A stretch of 64,000 bases of DNA from Ailurus styani. Taxonomy: Eukaryota > Chordata > Mammalia > Carnivora > Ailuridae. Every line of letters starts with the position of its first letter. Positions within the stretch are counted from its first letter, which is position 1. The DNA is taken from contig LNAC01001234.1 of assembly GCA_002007465.1 (NCBI GenBank), positions 187,706-251,705 on the forward strand, read 5' to 3'. Below, in pieces: positions 1-10,497 of this stretch. Position numbers and translations under genes: made by a program. The notes under the pieces are model-generated. The model saw only the letters and a program-made list of their open reading frames with translations. It ran no database searches and had not been told where the DNA came from.

Positions 1-417
1 AGGTTTTACCAGCTTTCCCTTCTCTACTTCAAAGGGGAGCAGCATTTTCCCATGTCCTCTGTATTTCTGTTCTATTTAAAGAATGTTTTCTCTATGTTAT
101 TGTTTCTTTCAAACGACTGTTCATATTTTACCTTGTTTTTTAACCCTTTTCTGATACTGCCTTCCCATATACTCAAAATCTCTCCTCTTAGAGAAGCCTG
201 CCTTCCCCTTTCTAAGAAAGAATAATGTTTTCATTTCCATAACTCAGTGATCAGCCAGCTCGGTTCTGAGCTTTATGAAAACAGCTGTATACTGTTATTT
301 AAAAGTAAATGTTTTTATGTTCCTCATGAGTCCGAGTGAGCACTTCAGAAAAATGGACAAATAAAAATCGCCCACTGTTCTATGCAGAATGAGAGATTTT
401 ATTAAAGGGATTTAGGG
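1..417. other. Unassigned AT-rich sequence
   Basis: I see no repeat family, open frame or splice-flanked exon in this stretch. It is ordinary AT-rich mammalian non-coding DNA. Confidence 0.5.
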
Positions 418-573
418 CAGGGGTTCTCAAATTTTAACGTGTTCCAGATCACTTGGGGCTCTTGTTTAAATGCAGATTCTGATTGATCAGATCAAGGGCC
501 TGAGACTCTGCCTTTCTAACATGCTCCCATGCCCATGATGCTGGCTTATGGATCGTCCTTTGAGTAGAAAGGC
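418..573 (+). mobile_element. MER5A-type hAT-Charlie DNA transposon remnant
   Basis: The segment opens with caggggttctcaaattttaac, keeps the internal 'tgcagattct' and 'ctgagactctgcctttctaac' type blocks, and closes with a terminal-repeat-like 'cctttgagtaga'. This is the layout of the short non-autonomous MER5 elements of placental mammals. It encodes nothing and is heavily mutated. Ends are approximate because the 8-bp duplication has decayed. Confidence 0.75.
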
Positions 574-898
574 TTTAGAATAATTTCCCTTAAATATGCC
601 CTTCATCTTATAAACTTATTCTCTTAAAAATTAGAAATATTCTTCATCTATAAGATACATTACCAACTGGCTTTGGAAATAGGATTAATTCTGTCTTCTT
701 GATCTCAAAATATCGTAGCCAAGTATTTATAAGACAGTTGTCCTGGGAAGGGAGAGTTGTTGATGAGGACATGCCCCTCATGCAGGAGAAATTTAGGAAA
801 GAAGCTTACTCTTAGGGGAGGTTATGAATATAAATTATTTTTACCTGGAAGGATATTTGGTTTAGAGAAACCAGTCTTCCTTAGAGAAGAAGAGAATA
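574..898. other. Unassigned sequence
   Basis: No recognisable repeat or gene signal. Confidence 0.45.
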
Positions 899-1093
899 CT
901 GGTGATGAAGGTGGTTAGCATTAGCGGTGGTGATGGTGGTTGTGGGTGTATCAGTGATAGCCATTACAGTAGTAATAACGTAGGAGGAGGTCGTTGTGGT
1001 AGCCATAATGGTGATGGCAGTATTACTAGTGGTCATGATAATGGCAGTGGTGGTCAAGATGTGGGTAGAGGTGGTGCTGAGAGTGGTGTTACC
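899..1093 (+). repeat. Degenerate GGT/GAT/AGT triplet low-complexity tract
   Basis: The plus strand is built of imperfect three-base units (ggt, gat, ggc, agt) with purine-purine-T periodicity over about 190 bases. The period of three explains why open frames exist on both strands here: Gly/Ser-rich on plus, Thr-rich on minus. These are by-products of the repeat, not genes. It looks like an old, point-mutated (GGT)n/(GAT)n microsatellite. Confidence 0.75.
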
Positions 1094-1117
1094 AGTTTGC
1101 ACTAAATAACAAAGCAC

Positions 1118-1336
1118 CAAAGATTGGTTTTCAATCCCGGTTCAAACTATTTAACATCTCTCTATACTTGACCAATTACTATTTCTGAGCCTCAGTTTTC
1201 TCATTTGAAAAATGGTGATAAATAAAATACTTAGCTTTGTCTGTGATGTGGGGTTAATCAAAATAAAGCATGCGATGCCTTTAGCAAAGTGTGAGGCATA
1301 TAGCTCATATTCAATAAACATGTTGATTATTTTATG
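1118..1336 (+). mobile_element. MIR SINE
   Basis: The MIR core is legible: 'ttcaatcccggttcaaact', 'tgagcctcagttttctcatttg', then 'aaaatggtgataa', ending in the typical 'ttcaataaacatgttgatta'. It is a near full-length tRNA-derived MIR, diverged in the way usual for this ancient family. Confidence 0.8.
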
Positions 1337-1990
1337 GGTGGAATTGCCTGACTCCACATTCATTCCCAACTTGTGACCGTCCAGCTAGGTTGAATTCAGA
1401 CCACTTTCTTTTTATATAGTTTACGGGTTGTTTATTTTTTTTCCCTGTCTTTTTTTTTTCCTGGACACATCCTTATTTGCTCAAAATGAGAAGTCATAGA
1501 TTTGACATTGACCTTTAAATGATAAATGAATAAAGGCAGTTCAATCATTTCCTATTTAAAAATTCCTTTTTATAATTTCAGCCTTTAAGAAATCGACACT
1601 TCCAGAATATAATAATGTATCTTTTTATCCAGAAAATTCAACAGTCCTGTAAACTGGAAGGTGAGAGTCAGTGTCCTCGTAAATGAATTTGGATTATTTT
1701 CCATACATCCATATTATTTAGCCCGGGATCCTCTCTCAGTACCTTCTTCCTCCTGACCCACCACGTGAGTGCTCATGAAACTCATACAAGTTTAATACTG
1801 ACTATAGACATACAAAATTCCTTCCTTGAAAACTTTAAGTAACTCCATTAAAAAATCCAATTTTTCTGTCCGGACATTGAAGGTCTTCCCAAGTTGTATC
1901 TTCGCTACCTCTGTTGCCAATCATTGTCCATTTCTCACCCTATCCTGACATGTTTTGGCCAGACGGGCTACTCACCCATTAGTAGTGATA
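1337..1990. other. Unassigned AT-rich sequence
   Basis: Contains homopolymer T runs near 1,430-1,460 but no family I can name and no coding signal. Confidence 0.45.
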
Positions 1991-2205
1991 GCTTCAGTTA
2001 TCCACTATGTGTCAGATGCTGTGTTTAGTATTTTACGTGATCTTACTTGATCTTCATTTTAACCCTACAAGGTACATGCTGTTATCCTTAATTTATAGAT
2101 AATTAAAGCTTAGAGTACTGAAGCAAATTTATTATTGCCACAAAATAAATAAATATTCCAACTCTTGTATTTGGGTCCAAGGGCATACTCTTTCTGGGAT
2201 CACAT
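1991..2205 (-). mobile_element. MIR SINE, antisense
   Basis: Read on the plus strand it shows the antisense MIR order: 'cactatgtgtcagatgctgtgttta', 'ttttaaccctacaaggtac', then the 'atagataattaaagcttagag' block. Diverged but colinear with the MIR 3' half and core. Confidence 0.7.
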
Positions 2206-2344
2206 ACTGCCTCCCTAAAGCTCTCTTTCTCACCTACTTCTCTGCCTTTGCAACATGGTGAGTTTCCATTCTGGAAAGTACTCCTTTTTTCATTATTACA
2301 TATAGAAGCCTAAAAATCTTTCAAGGCTTCACTCAGATTGTACT

Positions 2345-2485
2345 GACTGGGGAGTCCCAGGATTTGAATCTTAGTCATGTCGCTTTAAGCGATTTATCTT
2401 TCTGAGCTTCAGTTCCTAATCAGAAAAATGAGATGGATAATAATTGCATTAGTATTTTAAGGTTAATATGAGGATTAAACATATA
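2345..2485 (+). mobile_element. MIR SINE fragment
   Basis: Core block with 'gatttgaatcttagtcatg', 'tgagcttcagttcctaatcag' and 'aaaatgagatggataataatt' matches the MIR core in sense orientation. The 3' end is missing. Confidence 0.7.
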
Positions 2486-2599
2486 TATGCCCTTATTCTA
2501 TATATCACACATACACTATCTTTATATGTATCTGTAGCTATGAAGAAATTAGGTCAGTTCTTACATGAAATACTATATCACTGTTTGTTATAAAAGCAG

Positions 2600-2736
2600 A
2601 AGTTACCTTAGAGATCATCTGGAAAAATCCTCCTAATTGGAAAAATGATGAATCCGAAACTCAGAAAGGGTTTGTAACCCTGTCCTGGGTCACATAGTTG
2701 CTGGGAGAGCCAACTCTAGAATTCGCAATTTACATT
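2600..2736 (-). mobile_element. MIR/MIR3-like fragment, antisense
   Basis: Shows 'ccttagagatcatctggaaa', 'gaaactcagaaagggtttg' and 'ctgggtcacatagttgctgg', the antisense MIR3 pattern. Subfamily is a guess. Confidence 0.55.
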
Positions 2737-2774
2737 TCTGTTACCAGAATATTTCTCTATGTCTCTACACTGGA

Positions 2775-3000
2775 ATACCCTGGCCCATAAAACCTTCCTT
2801 ACGTTTCCCCTGAACTTCACTGTGCTGTGTTCTTCTCTTACGAGGAACACTGCATTGTGTCTATTTGGGTATATGTCTTATCCCTCTAACTCAGTTGTGA
2901 TCTTCTTGGGTGCAGGGAGACTTTCCCACTTGTCTTTGTTTCCCACACAGCACTGATGCCCAGTGTGCACTTACATAGCATTTCATGAATTGATTGAACA
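2775..3000 (+). mobile_element. L2 LINE 3' end
   Basis: Resembles the 3' terminus of L2: a 'cctggcccataaaaccttcc' block, 'ttgtgatcttcttgggtgcagggag', 'tgatgcccagtgtgcacttacatag' and a final 'catgaattgattgaaca'. The open frame through it is a shadow; L2 3' UTR is non-coding. Confidence 0.65.
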
Positions 3001-3049
3001 TCTGCTATTACAATGATAGGAACTGATTATTCATCTGCTAGAAATTGAA

Positions 3050-3225
3050 ATCCACATGCTTTCACATCAATTTTCAGTCCTCTCAGCAGCTCTGAGCGAT
3101 GGGTATACTTTCACAGAGGAGGAAACTGAGGTTCAAAGGCTCAGAGAAGAAAAGATTGGAAGGTTAATTGCACAGGTGTTCCAAAACTAACCAAAGCGAA
3201 ATTGAACATGGGTCATTTGGTCTTT
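3050..3225 (-). mobile_element. MIR SINE, antisense, diverged
   Basis: The 'cacagaggaggaaactgagg' motif followed by 'ttcaaaggctcagagaag' is the antisense MIR core. Flanks are decayed. Confidence 0.6.
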
Positions 3226-3394
3226 AGGGGAGCTATGTCTTTGTTGTCTTCTTTTAATGTGGATAAATGAGAACTGTTGATCTATTATTTGCTCTTAATT
3301 GTTGTGCCACGTTGATTTTCCTCATATTTTTCATTCTACGTGTTTTCTTTATTTAATCGAGTTTTTCAGGAACTTGAATTATACATTTTTCCCC

Positions 3395-3640
3395 TGTTTT
3401 CAAAAGTAACAAATGTTTGTTGTAGAATATTTGGGAAATAAAAAGGAAGAAATAAATCACCTATAACTTCACCAGTCAGAGATAAGCAACATTAACATTC
3501 TGGCTCTTTTCTCCCCAGTAGTTTTTCCACGTTTGAAATATTAATTGTATCTGCTTATCTTTCTCCTATTTTAAATTACATTTAAATTGGGATTGTAATT
3601 CTCTGTGCAACTTACCTCCTCCAGTCATCATCTTGATCTG
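3395..3640. mobile_element. Ancient LINE-like remnant, family uncertain
   Basis: Contains 'aaataaatcacctataacttc', 'gagataagcaacattaacattctgg' and 'aaattgggattgtaatt', a block seen in many old mammalian interspersed repeats. I cannot tell which family. A similar block occurs near 38,220-38,370. Confidence 0.4.
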
Positions 3641-4230
3641 ATGAGTAGAAGTGTTTTATATAAAAATAGGAATGAAGTTAATTATTGCAAACCCAGGATG
3701 TTGTATTTAGGGTGACATATGATAGGAAGTTCAAAGTATAGATCACATGGTTTTTGTGCATTGGGATAACTCTTTTCAGGTTTTGCCCAGTCTGGAATCT
3801 GTTTTTTTGGTTTTTTTTTTTTCCAGCCACAACAATGGCAGCCTAAACAACAACATCAATTGCCATTCCAGCAGAGTCTGTGTAGAAACAACACATAACA
3901 ATGTAGCTAAAGGAAGTTTGTTCTTCAGGTTAATAGGCTCAAGCATTTAGAAAAAGCACACTGAAATTTTTACCATTTTAGTCTACTATAGGTATTAGCA
4001 TTAATTAGGGAAATAAAAGAACTAAAGTGTCCATATAGCATTTGAGGTCTATGTTTTTGAAAAGTTGTGGAGAGGAGATTGATACTTCTTTTTACATTTT
4101 GTGTAACTTCCTAAAGTAAATAAACATGATCAATCCCTAGGCTGGTACCATGGTGGAGAAAAGTGAATAATGCAGAATCCGGAAGTGTAGGGAGGCGAGT
4201 CTGCTAGACAAGAGTATCAATGTTGGTTGG
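3641..4230. other. Unassigned sequence
   Basis: Includes a poly-T run near 3,800-3,825. No repeat family or exon recognised. Confidence 0.45.
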
Positions 4231-4234
4231 ACCT

Positions 4235-4735
4235 GAAGAGGCCTATCACCTACCAAGTAGGCCTGAAAGTTAGATCAGTAGGAATTAGGTATGGCTGCAT
4301 GAACCTCAAATAACTATGATTAATAATATTAAAGTTTATTTCTCTCATCAAAAGTATATTGAGGTGGGCATCTGAAGAATGATACGGCTACTAGGATCTG
4401 TTCCTATCATGTTCCCAAGGACCTTCCAGTTTATTGCTCTCTCATTCCTAGGGTGAGGCTCATGCCCTCTTGAGCTAAGATAGATTTCCAGTGATTGCAG
4501 TCACATTTCAAGCAGCAGGATGCAGGGAGCATTGGAAAAAGTATCAAAGGGTGTATGCCAGCTTTCTTTTAAGGGAAGTTCACAGATGCTGTCATTTGTT
4601 GTACTGAGAACTCATTGGGTACAACTTAGTCATATGGCCACAAATTACAAAGCAGTATGGGCAAATCATTTCGGGGAAATCACTCTTTATTCCAGACCAC
4701 CAATTGTATCACTGTAAAAGAAGGGGGGAATGGAT
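4235..4735 (+). mobile_element. Old interspersed repeat, unnamed family (copy 1)
   Basis: A roughly 500-base unit whose middle shares block order with 8,690-9,035. Common features are a 'tttatttctctcatc'-like stretch, a 'ggtggg/ggtggt' step and 'ttgctctctcattcctag' versus 'ttgctgctctgtcatccttag'. The later 'cttagtcatatggccac' block is also typical of mammalian repeats. The minus/plus open frames here are short and unremarkable. Confidence 0.45.
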
Positions 4736-4872
4736 ATTGGAAACAATTTTTATCTCTTTTGGAGAAGTTATTATAAAAACAACAGTGAAAATTACTTACA
4801 GCTTATTCTAAATATAATTGTATTTTAGGTATCTTTAATAAAATCAAATGGTTCAATCTAGACTGTCTAGTG

Positions 4873-5080
4873 CAGGGGTCAGCAAATGACTGGCTATGGG
4901 TCAAATCTGGCCTGCCATCTGTTTTTGTAAATAAATTTATACGGGAACACAGCCATGCTCATTCATTTGTCTGTTGTCCATGGCTGCTTTTCCACTACAA
5001 AAGCAGAGTTGAGCAGTTGCAACAGAGATCTGAAATATTTACTAACTTGCCTGTTTACCTAAAAAGTTTGCCAACTCCTG
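4873..5080. mobile_element. hAT-Charlie type non-autonomous transposon (MER33/MER30-like)
   Basis: Ends are inverted repeats: 'caggggtcagcaaatgac' at the left and 'gtttgccaactcctg' at the right. Inside are the familiar 'gtcaaatctggcctgcc', 'gtttttgtaaataaa' and 'gaacacagccatgctcattc' blocks. The ORF spanning it is incidental. Flanking bases gtctagtg and ctctagac could be a decayed 8-bp target duplication. Confidence 0.7.
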
Positions 5081-5299
5081 CTCTAGACTCTAGTGTATGG
5101 GATTCACAAATGTAAATGAATCTATTCTTTCTTGTAATTGTCAATTCCTAGTTAAAAGAAGCCCTTTACATTTTTAGTACATTCAGGTACGTCCATAAAT
5201 TAGATATACCACAATTTTGTGTATTTCCACTTAGATGAGAGAAAAGGAGAAAGGATGAGGAGTGGGAGTTAGGATATCCAACAGTTTGATTTCTTAAAC
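5081..5299. other. Unassigned sequence
   Basis: No feature recognised. Confidence 0.4.
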
Positions 5300-5462
5300 A
5301 AATCTGAAGTAAATTGTGACAAAATATTAACACCTGTCAAATCTAGATGATGGTTATATGAAAGGCTAAGTTATTTTCTGTATTTCTCTGGTATGTTTAA
5401 AATATTCTGTAATTATATCATACAAACTGTTTAAAAAGGGGGAAAAAATCACAGCCCTCTTA
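5300..5462 (+). mobile_element. Old L1 3' end (L1M-like)
   Basis: Shows 'caaatctagatgatggttatatg', 'tttctctggtatgtttaaaat' and an A-rich close, the pattern of L1M 3' UTR ends. Short and 5'-truncated. Confidence 0.5.
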
Positions 5463-6440
5463 AGAAAAGGAGAACTTGTAATCGACTTTCAATGCCATTC
5501 CAATTTGGATGTCCAGAGGAAGCCACTTACAGAATGGTGCTCGAGCAGATTGACTCCTACTGGAGTGTGATATTTTTGTGATTGAAGCTCCAGAATCATA
5601 TCAGCAGTTCCAGAGACTCTACACATCTGTAAAATGTGTCTGCCTCTGCTTGTGGACTCCAAAAACAGCACCTGCATCCAAAAACAGAGAGGAAGGCAAA
5701 TTTCTCCTAGAAAAGGAAAACACTGTGTTGGAATTAGTATATTTCTGAAATGGGAGTGGCTGAAGAAACAAGGGGTCTGCATGTTTTTGTTGTTAGGATA
5801 AAACCCAGATCATTTACTCATAGTAGGATAAATTATTTAGGAGGATCAAAACCCATGCTATAGACTTTTAATATTTATGTGTTTGTTTTTTTTAAAGGTA
5901 CTTTTAATCTATAACATGTGGATATATAAAGGAAGAAAATAACAATTCTCTAAATTATTTAAGATTTACCCCTTTAGAGGTAATAGATCTTATTGTTTCC
6001 TTGGGAGAGCCTTCCTATATTAAAGAAGTGAAGTTTCTATGTATTTAAGAAGTGAGAGGAATTTGAAAACTTCTACTGCTACAAAAATTGTATCCAGTCA
6101 GCCTTTAACACATATACATACACATAGAAAAGCTGCTTATCTGCCAAAATTGGATAGCTTTACCAAGTGCAAGTTTAATTAACTGGAAAAGAGAGTTAAA
6201 TTTTAATAAATAATTTGGGTGATTAGTAAGCACTATGGTGAACTTAAAATGTGCTGTGTAAATTAATAGTAGTACGAGTATCTCCCAGGTTTGAGTCCCT
6301 GCTCATTTCAAGTCATTACCTTTTGAGAATACGACTAAAGTAATGGATATTTTTTTTTTCCCAGGGAGAGGGGAAAACGTATAAAACAAAAAACAACCTT
6401 TATTTGGGTAACATGGCAGTGTATTTTATATCAATTTGGA
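5463..6440. other. Unassigned sequence
   Basis: A 97-codon minus-strand frame lies at 5,489-5,782. It has no recognisable domain, no splice-site frame support and looks incidental. Remainder is AT-rich with no repeat that I can name. Confidence 0.4.
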
Positions 6441-7150
6441 AAACTCAAACACCTACTATGTACAAGACAGGGTGTTATATATTAAGGATATAAAAATGAA
6501 TAAAATAAGATCTCTGCTCTCAAAGAACCCACAGTCCAGTGGTGGAAAGGGAAGTAAAAAATTAAGTACCACACAAGATATAAGTATTTTCATAGATGTG
6601 TGTACTAAATGCTTTAAGAGCACAAAGAAGAGAGAACAATTCATTCTGACAGCAAAGCACAAAGAAGGTGCCACAGATGTATGTATACAGGCAATACAAA
6701 CAGCAGAGAAGTAAAGGCATCTCAGATGAGGAAAGAGCACCAGGCAAGTCATAAAAGCCCCAAGTGCATATCTTTTTTGAGGAAACATGAATTGCTTCAT
6801 GTCATCGCAGCATAAGGTCATGGGAAATAAGTGACAGGAGGTAAAAATATAATGGTGCTAAGGGATGGATTGTCATTGAAGGCTTTTTAAGGAGGTTAAG
6901 TATGGTCAGATCTGAGTTTTAGAAAATAAATTGTCTTCACTTGGAGGGGAAAAGGACAGGAAGGATGGAGACCAAGGATGTCCGGTGGTCCGGGAGATCA
7001 GGGCAATGGTGGCTAATTTAGAGCATTAGCAATGACAATGAAAAGGAGAAAATAAATAAAAGGAACCTTGCAGGGGGAAGTCCAGGGGATGAGACAGACA
7101 GCAGGTAGAAATTGGAAATAAAGGCGATAACATCAACCAAGGTAGAGAGT
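6441..7150 (+). mobile_element. Old interspersed repeat, unnamed; related to the 63,421 copy
   Basis: Begins 'caaacacctactatgtacaag', then 'gatctctgctctcaaagaacccacagtcc', and later 'ggtcagatctgagttttagaa'. This order is common to a widespread mammalian repeat beginning 'cacctactatgtgccagg'. A second, shorter copy starts at 63,421. Open frames on both strands at 6,436-6,821 are shadows of it. Confidence 0.5.
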
Positions 7151-7191
7151 ATGTGAGCTGGGAGTAGGACAGGGGGAAAAAGTTACTTTCC

Positions 7192-7397
7192 TTTTTTTTT
7201 TTTTTTTAAGATTTCATTTATTTATTTAACAGGGAGAGAGACACAATGAGAGAGGAAACATGAGCAGGGGAAGCGGGAGAGGGAGAAGCAGGCTCCCCAC
7301 TGAGCAGGGAGCCCAATGTGGGGCTCGATCCCAGGACCTAGAGATCATGACTGGAGGCAAAAGCAGACACTTAACAACTGAGCCACCCAGGCACCCC
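7192..7397 (-). mobile_element. Can-SINE, minus strand
   Basis: Read on plus: poly-T, 'aagatttcatttatttattt', GA-rich tract, then the tRNA-Lys-derived head ending 'gagccacccaggcacccc'. Flanked by the perfect 8-bp duplication tactttcc at 7,184-7,191 and 7,398-7,405. The head retains Pol III box remnants but is not a tRNA gene. Confidence 0.95.
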
Positions 7398-7405
7398 TAC
7401 TTTCC

Positions 7406-8454
7406 ATTTTTAATGTATTTGGGTTACTGATGCCTATTTGACATTCATATGAGGATAACAGTGTTCATGTCTAGAATTTAGGGCAGAAGTGATTCCTGGA
7501 GATAGGCATGTGAGACTCACCTGTAAGCAAGTGATGATGTGAGGTTATGGGGTTAGATAAATTACTCTGCAATAAAACATAAAACAAGATAAAATGAAGA
7601 TACGAGTGATACTTTCTGATTAGTGTGACACTTTCAATGGATCTGTTATTTGGATCCAAGAAACTTGTTATTTGGAGTTCCCTTCTCCATTTCCTGATAG
7701 AAATTGAGCCTGATTATTTACATCCTCTCATTAATTATTATGTTTTCATGCTCTCAATTAACAAGAAGATTTTAAAACTATGCCTGCTGTCCCCCTTAGC
7801 ATTGTTCCACAGCTCTTTCTTTCCTTCTGGAAGTACCGTATTGTGTGATCAGTACCTCTTGATGTATTTTTTCAGTCTGGAATCATGCAGTCAGGTGAGG
7901 AACCCCACATAGATGATAAAACAGAAAAATTAAAGCCAAATTATAGCAAAATTTTGGGAAGAGATTTTAGCAAGCATATTCATGACTTTTTCACAGTCTG
8001 CTATTTCTTTTACTATTAATTGCATGTATAGTGGGTTATCATAAGATTTATATTTAAGAATCATATTACCTTTAGGAATGGCATATTTTCTTCAACAAAA
8101 TAATAGAAAAGTATAAAAAATATCGATATTTCAGTGCATGATGGAGATTAAAACAAATTCCTGCATTTTTCTTTTATTTAAACATTTTCCTTTTATCCTA
8201 AGAATGGTAATTATGTATGGAAATAGTCCAAACACTTTGCTGTCTTTGTTCCTTATGCTCTGTGTGTGCAATACGGGAAATGTAGAAGAAATTCAAGACA
8301 ACGTTTATCTATTATTTCCTAACTTTGACTGATTCCTCCTAGATCAGCTTTCAAACAATTATTATATTCATCTTCATGGACCAAACTCAGCTAGAAATTC
8401 CATTTATACATTTTAATTACTTGAATCTTCTACTTACCACTATTTGTAGTTCAG
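7406..8454. other. Unassigned sequence
   Basis: Open frames of 62-95 codons occur but none shows conserved motifs, and no repeat is recognised. Confidence 0.4.
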
Positions 8455-8630
8455 TTTTATTTATTTATTTGAGAGAGAGAGAGTACGAATGGTGGGGAGA
8501 GGCAGAGGGAGGAAGAGCAGGGGACTCCCCACCGAGGGGGCAACCCGACGCAGGGCTTGATCCCAGGACCCTGAGATCATGACCTGAGTCAAAGGCAGAT
8601 GCTTTACTGACTGAGCCACCCAGGCGCCCC
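8455..8630 (-). mobile_element. Can-SINE, minus strand
   Basis: Antisense Can-SINE with a 'tttatttatttatttgagag' tail, GA-rich middle and head ending 'gagccacccaggcgcccc'. No clear target duplication, so the left border is approximate. Confidence 0.9.
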
Positions 8631-8689
8631 GAGATTACTTAATATTTGACAATAACTTAAGTCAATGATGGTTCAATCTAATTAGTCCT

Positions 8690-9035
8690 ATATTGGTTAG
8701 AATCAGATTTGGTCATATGAAATGGGAAAACACAAAGTAATAATAGGAGCTTAACACAAGAAAGTCCTAGCTCACTCATAACGGTGGTTAGAAAGCTCCT
8801 GGCATGTGGCTTTATCAAGCCACTCCAGGATTATCAAGGATCTAATCTCCCTTTATCTTGCTGCTCTGTCATCCTTAGACTCTTCAGAGGCAACTTATAG
8901 TTTCTCAAGAGTCTCACACAAGTCTTCTGCTCACATCTCATTGACTTGATCTATATCTTTTCACAAGAAAATGTGCAACATGTTGTCTTTTAGCTAGAAA
9001 CGTTGTCACCCGGATAAAATTCTGTTGTTTTTTCT
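8690..9035 (+). mobile_element. Old interspersed repeat, unnamed family (copy 2)
   Basis: Shares block order with 4,235-4,735, notably 'ttgctgctctgtcatccttag' after 'gatctaatctcccttta'. More diverged and shorter at its 3' side. Confidence 0.4.
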
Positions 9036-9744
9036 ACTAAGGGTGAATGGAAAAAACAGATTTGAGGGATGACAATTACCAATATTCTCACAGTTGATAT
9101 ATCAGCACACTGTTATAATTAATATTAAATATAAGAAAATTACTACGTTAATTTCCAAGCCAATGATGGGAATTTATAGTATCTGGTTCTCCAAATTAGT
9201 GCTTTCAGAAAGTAATTCAGTTTACAAAATAATGTAGGTTCTTGTTTCCCAATGGCAGAAACTCAGTGAGGTATAATTTAACAGCATTACTTAATTCAGA
9301 AAAAAAAAGGCATTGATTGTAGTATGGCAAGAATGTAGTATGGCTAGAAATCCCTAACTCTTTGGGAAGTGCCATCAAGAAAAATAATTCCTCTTTCAAA
9401 TCACACTATCCACTTATAAAACCCACTGCCAAACTTGTCTACCTTCTAAATGAATACCCCACCCTCTCTCACACAAACCCTGCCTTCTCATTTTCAATAA
9501 CCAGTACTTGACCCAAGTCCGTTAACTTTCATGACAACTTTTGCCTTTATCCTCTGGATTTTCATCATCTATTTTCTGTTCTACCTTCATCAATTTTTGG
9601 TATCTTCAATTCCAAAATTCTCAGTCTCTACTTCACTTTGGTCTGTATTCATCCAAATGCATCTTTAGAATTTTCATTTTCCTGGAAACACCACATCTCT
9701 AAGATCTCAAACTCTGAAAAAGTATGAGATTTAGAATTATGCAA
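9036..9744. other. Unassigned sequence, C/T-rich near 9,410-9,720
   Basis: The plus strand is pyrimidine-rich at 9,410-9,720, which hints at a decayed repeat, but I cannot assign it. A 60-codon minus frame at 9,217-9,399 shows no motif. Confidence 0.4.
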
Positions 9745-9895
9745 TTCAAGGTCCACATCTTATCATTTTGCTTTTGTGATTATAGGTAAGTAGTTCAATT
9801 TCTCTCAGCCTACATTTCCTCATTCTGGAAAACAATGATGAACAGCTTATCTCATTGAATTGCAGAGAGAATTAACTAAGATACCACAGGTTTTT
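9745..9895 (+). mobile_element. MIR SINE fragment
   Basis: Core block 'ggtaagtagttcaatttctctcagcc' then 'cattctggaaaacaatgatg' and 'cattgaattgcagagagaatt' follow the MIR sense order. Confidence 0.6.
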
Positions 9896-10117
9896 GTAGC
9901 TGTCCAATATCCTTCCCATCCCAGTCATCTCTGACGTGGTAGACGTCAGAGCAAGTACAATGTCTTATGTAATGACCCTCTAGGAGGTTTTCTGGTAACA
10001 GAACAGACTATTCATAAATGACTGCTGTAGAAAGGGAAATTCCTATCTTCACATATTCCATAGAACATGCACATGCTAGTACCCAGAGGCGTACCTGGGT
10101 TAGTCTATCTTAAGAGA

Positions 10118-10275
10118 TCGTGGTTCAAATCTTGGTCCTTCAACTTACAGCTTGTTTGACCTTAGGCAAGTCATTATTTCTACATGAATCTCAACTGGAA
10201 TAATAACACTTGGCTTCACTTTTTCTGGGAGGAGATGTAGACAGAAATAAATTTTATGTTTTACTATGTTGATGT
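10118..10275 (+). mobile_element. MIR SINE fragment
   Basis: Shows 'gtggttcaaatcttgg', 'cttgtttgaccttaggcaagtc' and 'ctggaataataacac', the MIR core in sense orientation. Confidence 0.65.
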
Positions 10276-10397
10276 AGTACTCTGAAAAAAAATTCTGAAA
10301 AAAAATCTAATACTCTTTGACCAAATAGAAATCTTATTTATTTTGACTATTTTTTAAAACTTTCTATATTCAGTCAATGATAATGATGATGATGATC

Positions 10398-10497
10398 TGC
10401 TAGACACTGTGCCCAGGACAACATTATTTCAATTAATACTCAATAGCCCATCAGAAATTTACTATTAATATCCCTATACCACAAATGAGGAAGTGTT
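10398..10497 (-). mobile_element. MIR SINE fragment, antisense
   Basis: 'ctagacactgtgcccagg' leads into 'attaatatccctataccacaaatgaggaa', the antisense MIR order. It follows a short (GAT)n run at 10,380-10,397. Confidence 0.6.

Noticed and set aside
6436..6821. 92-codon plus and 121-codon minus frames overlapping each other
   Set aside because: Both lie in an old interspersed repeat. Opposite-strand overlap without domains points to chance.
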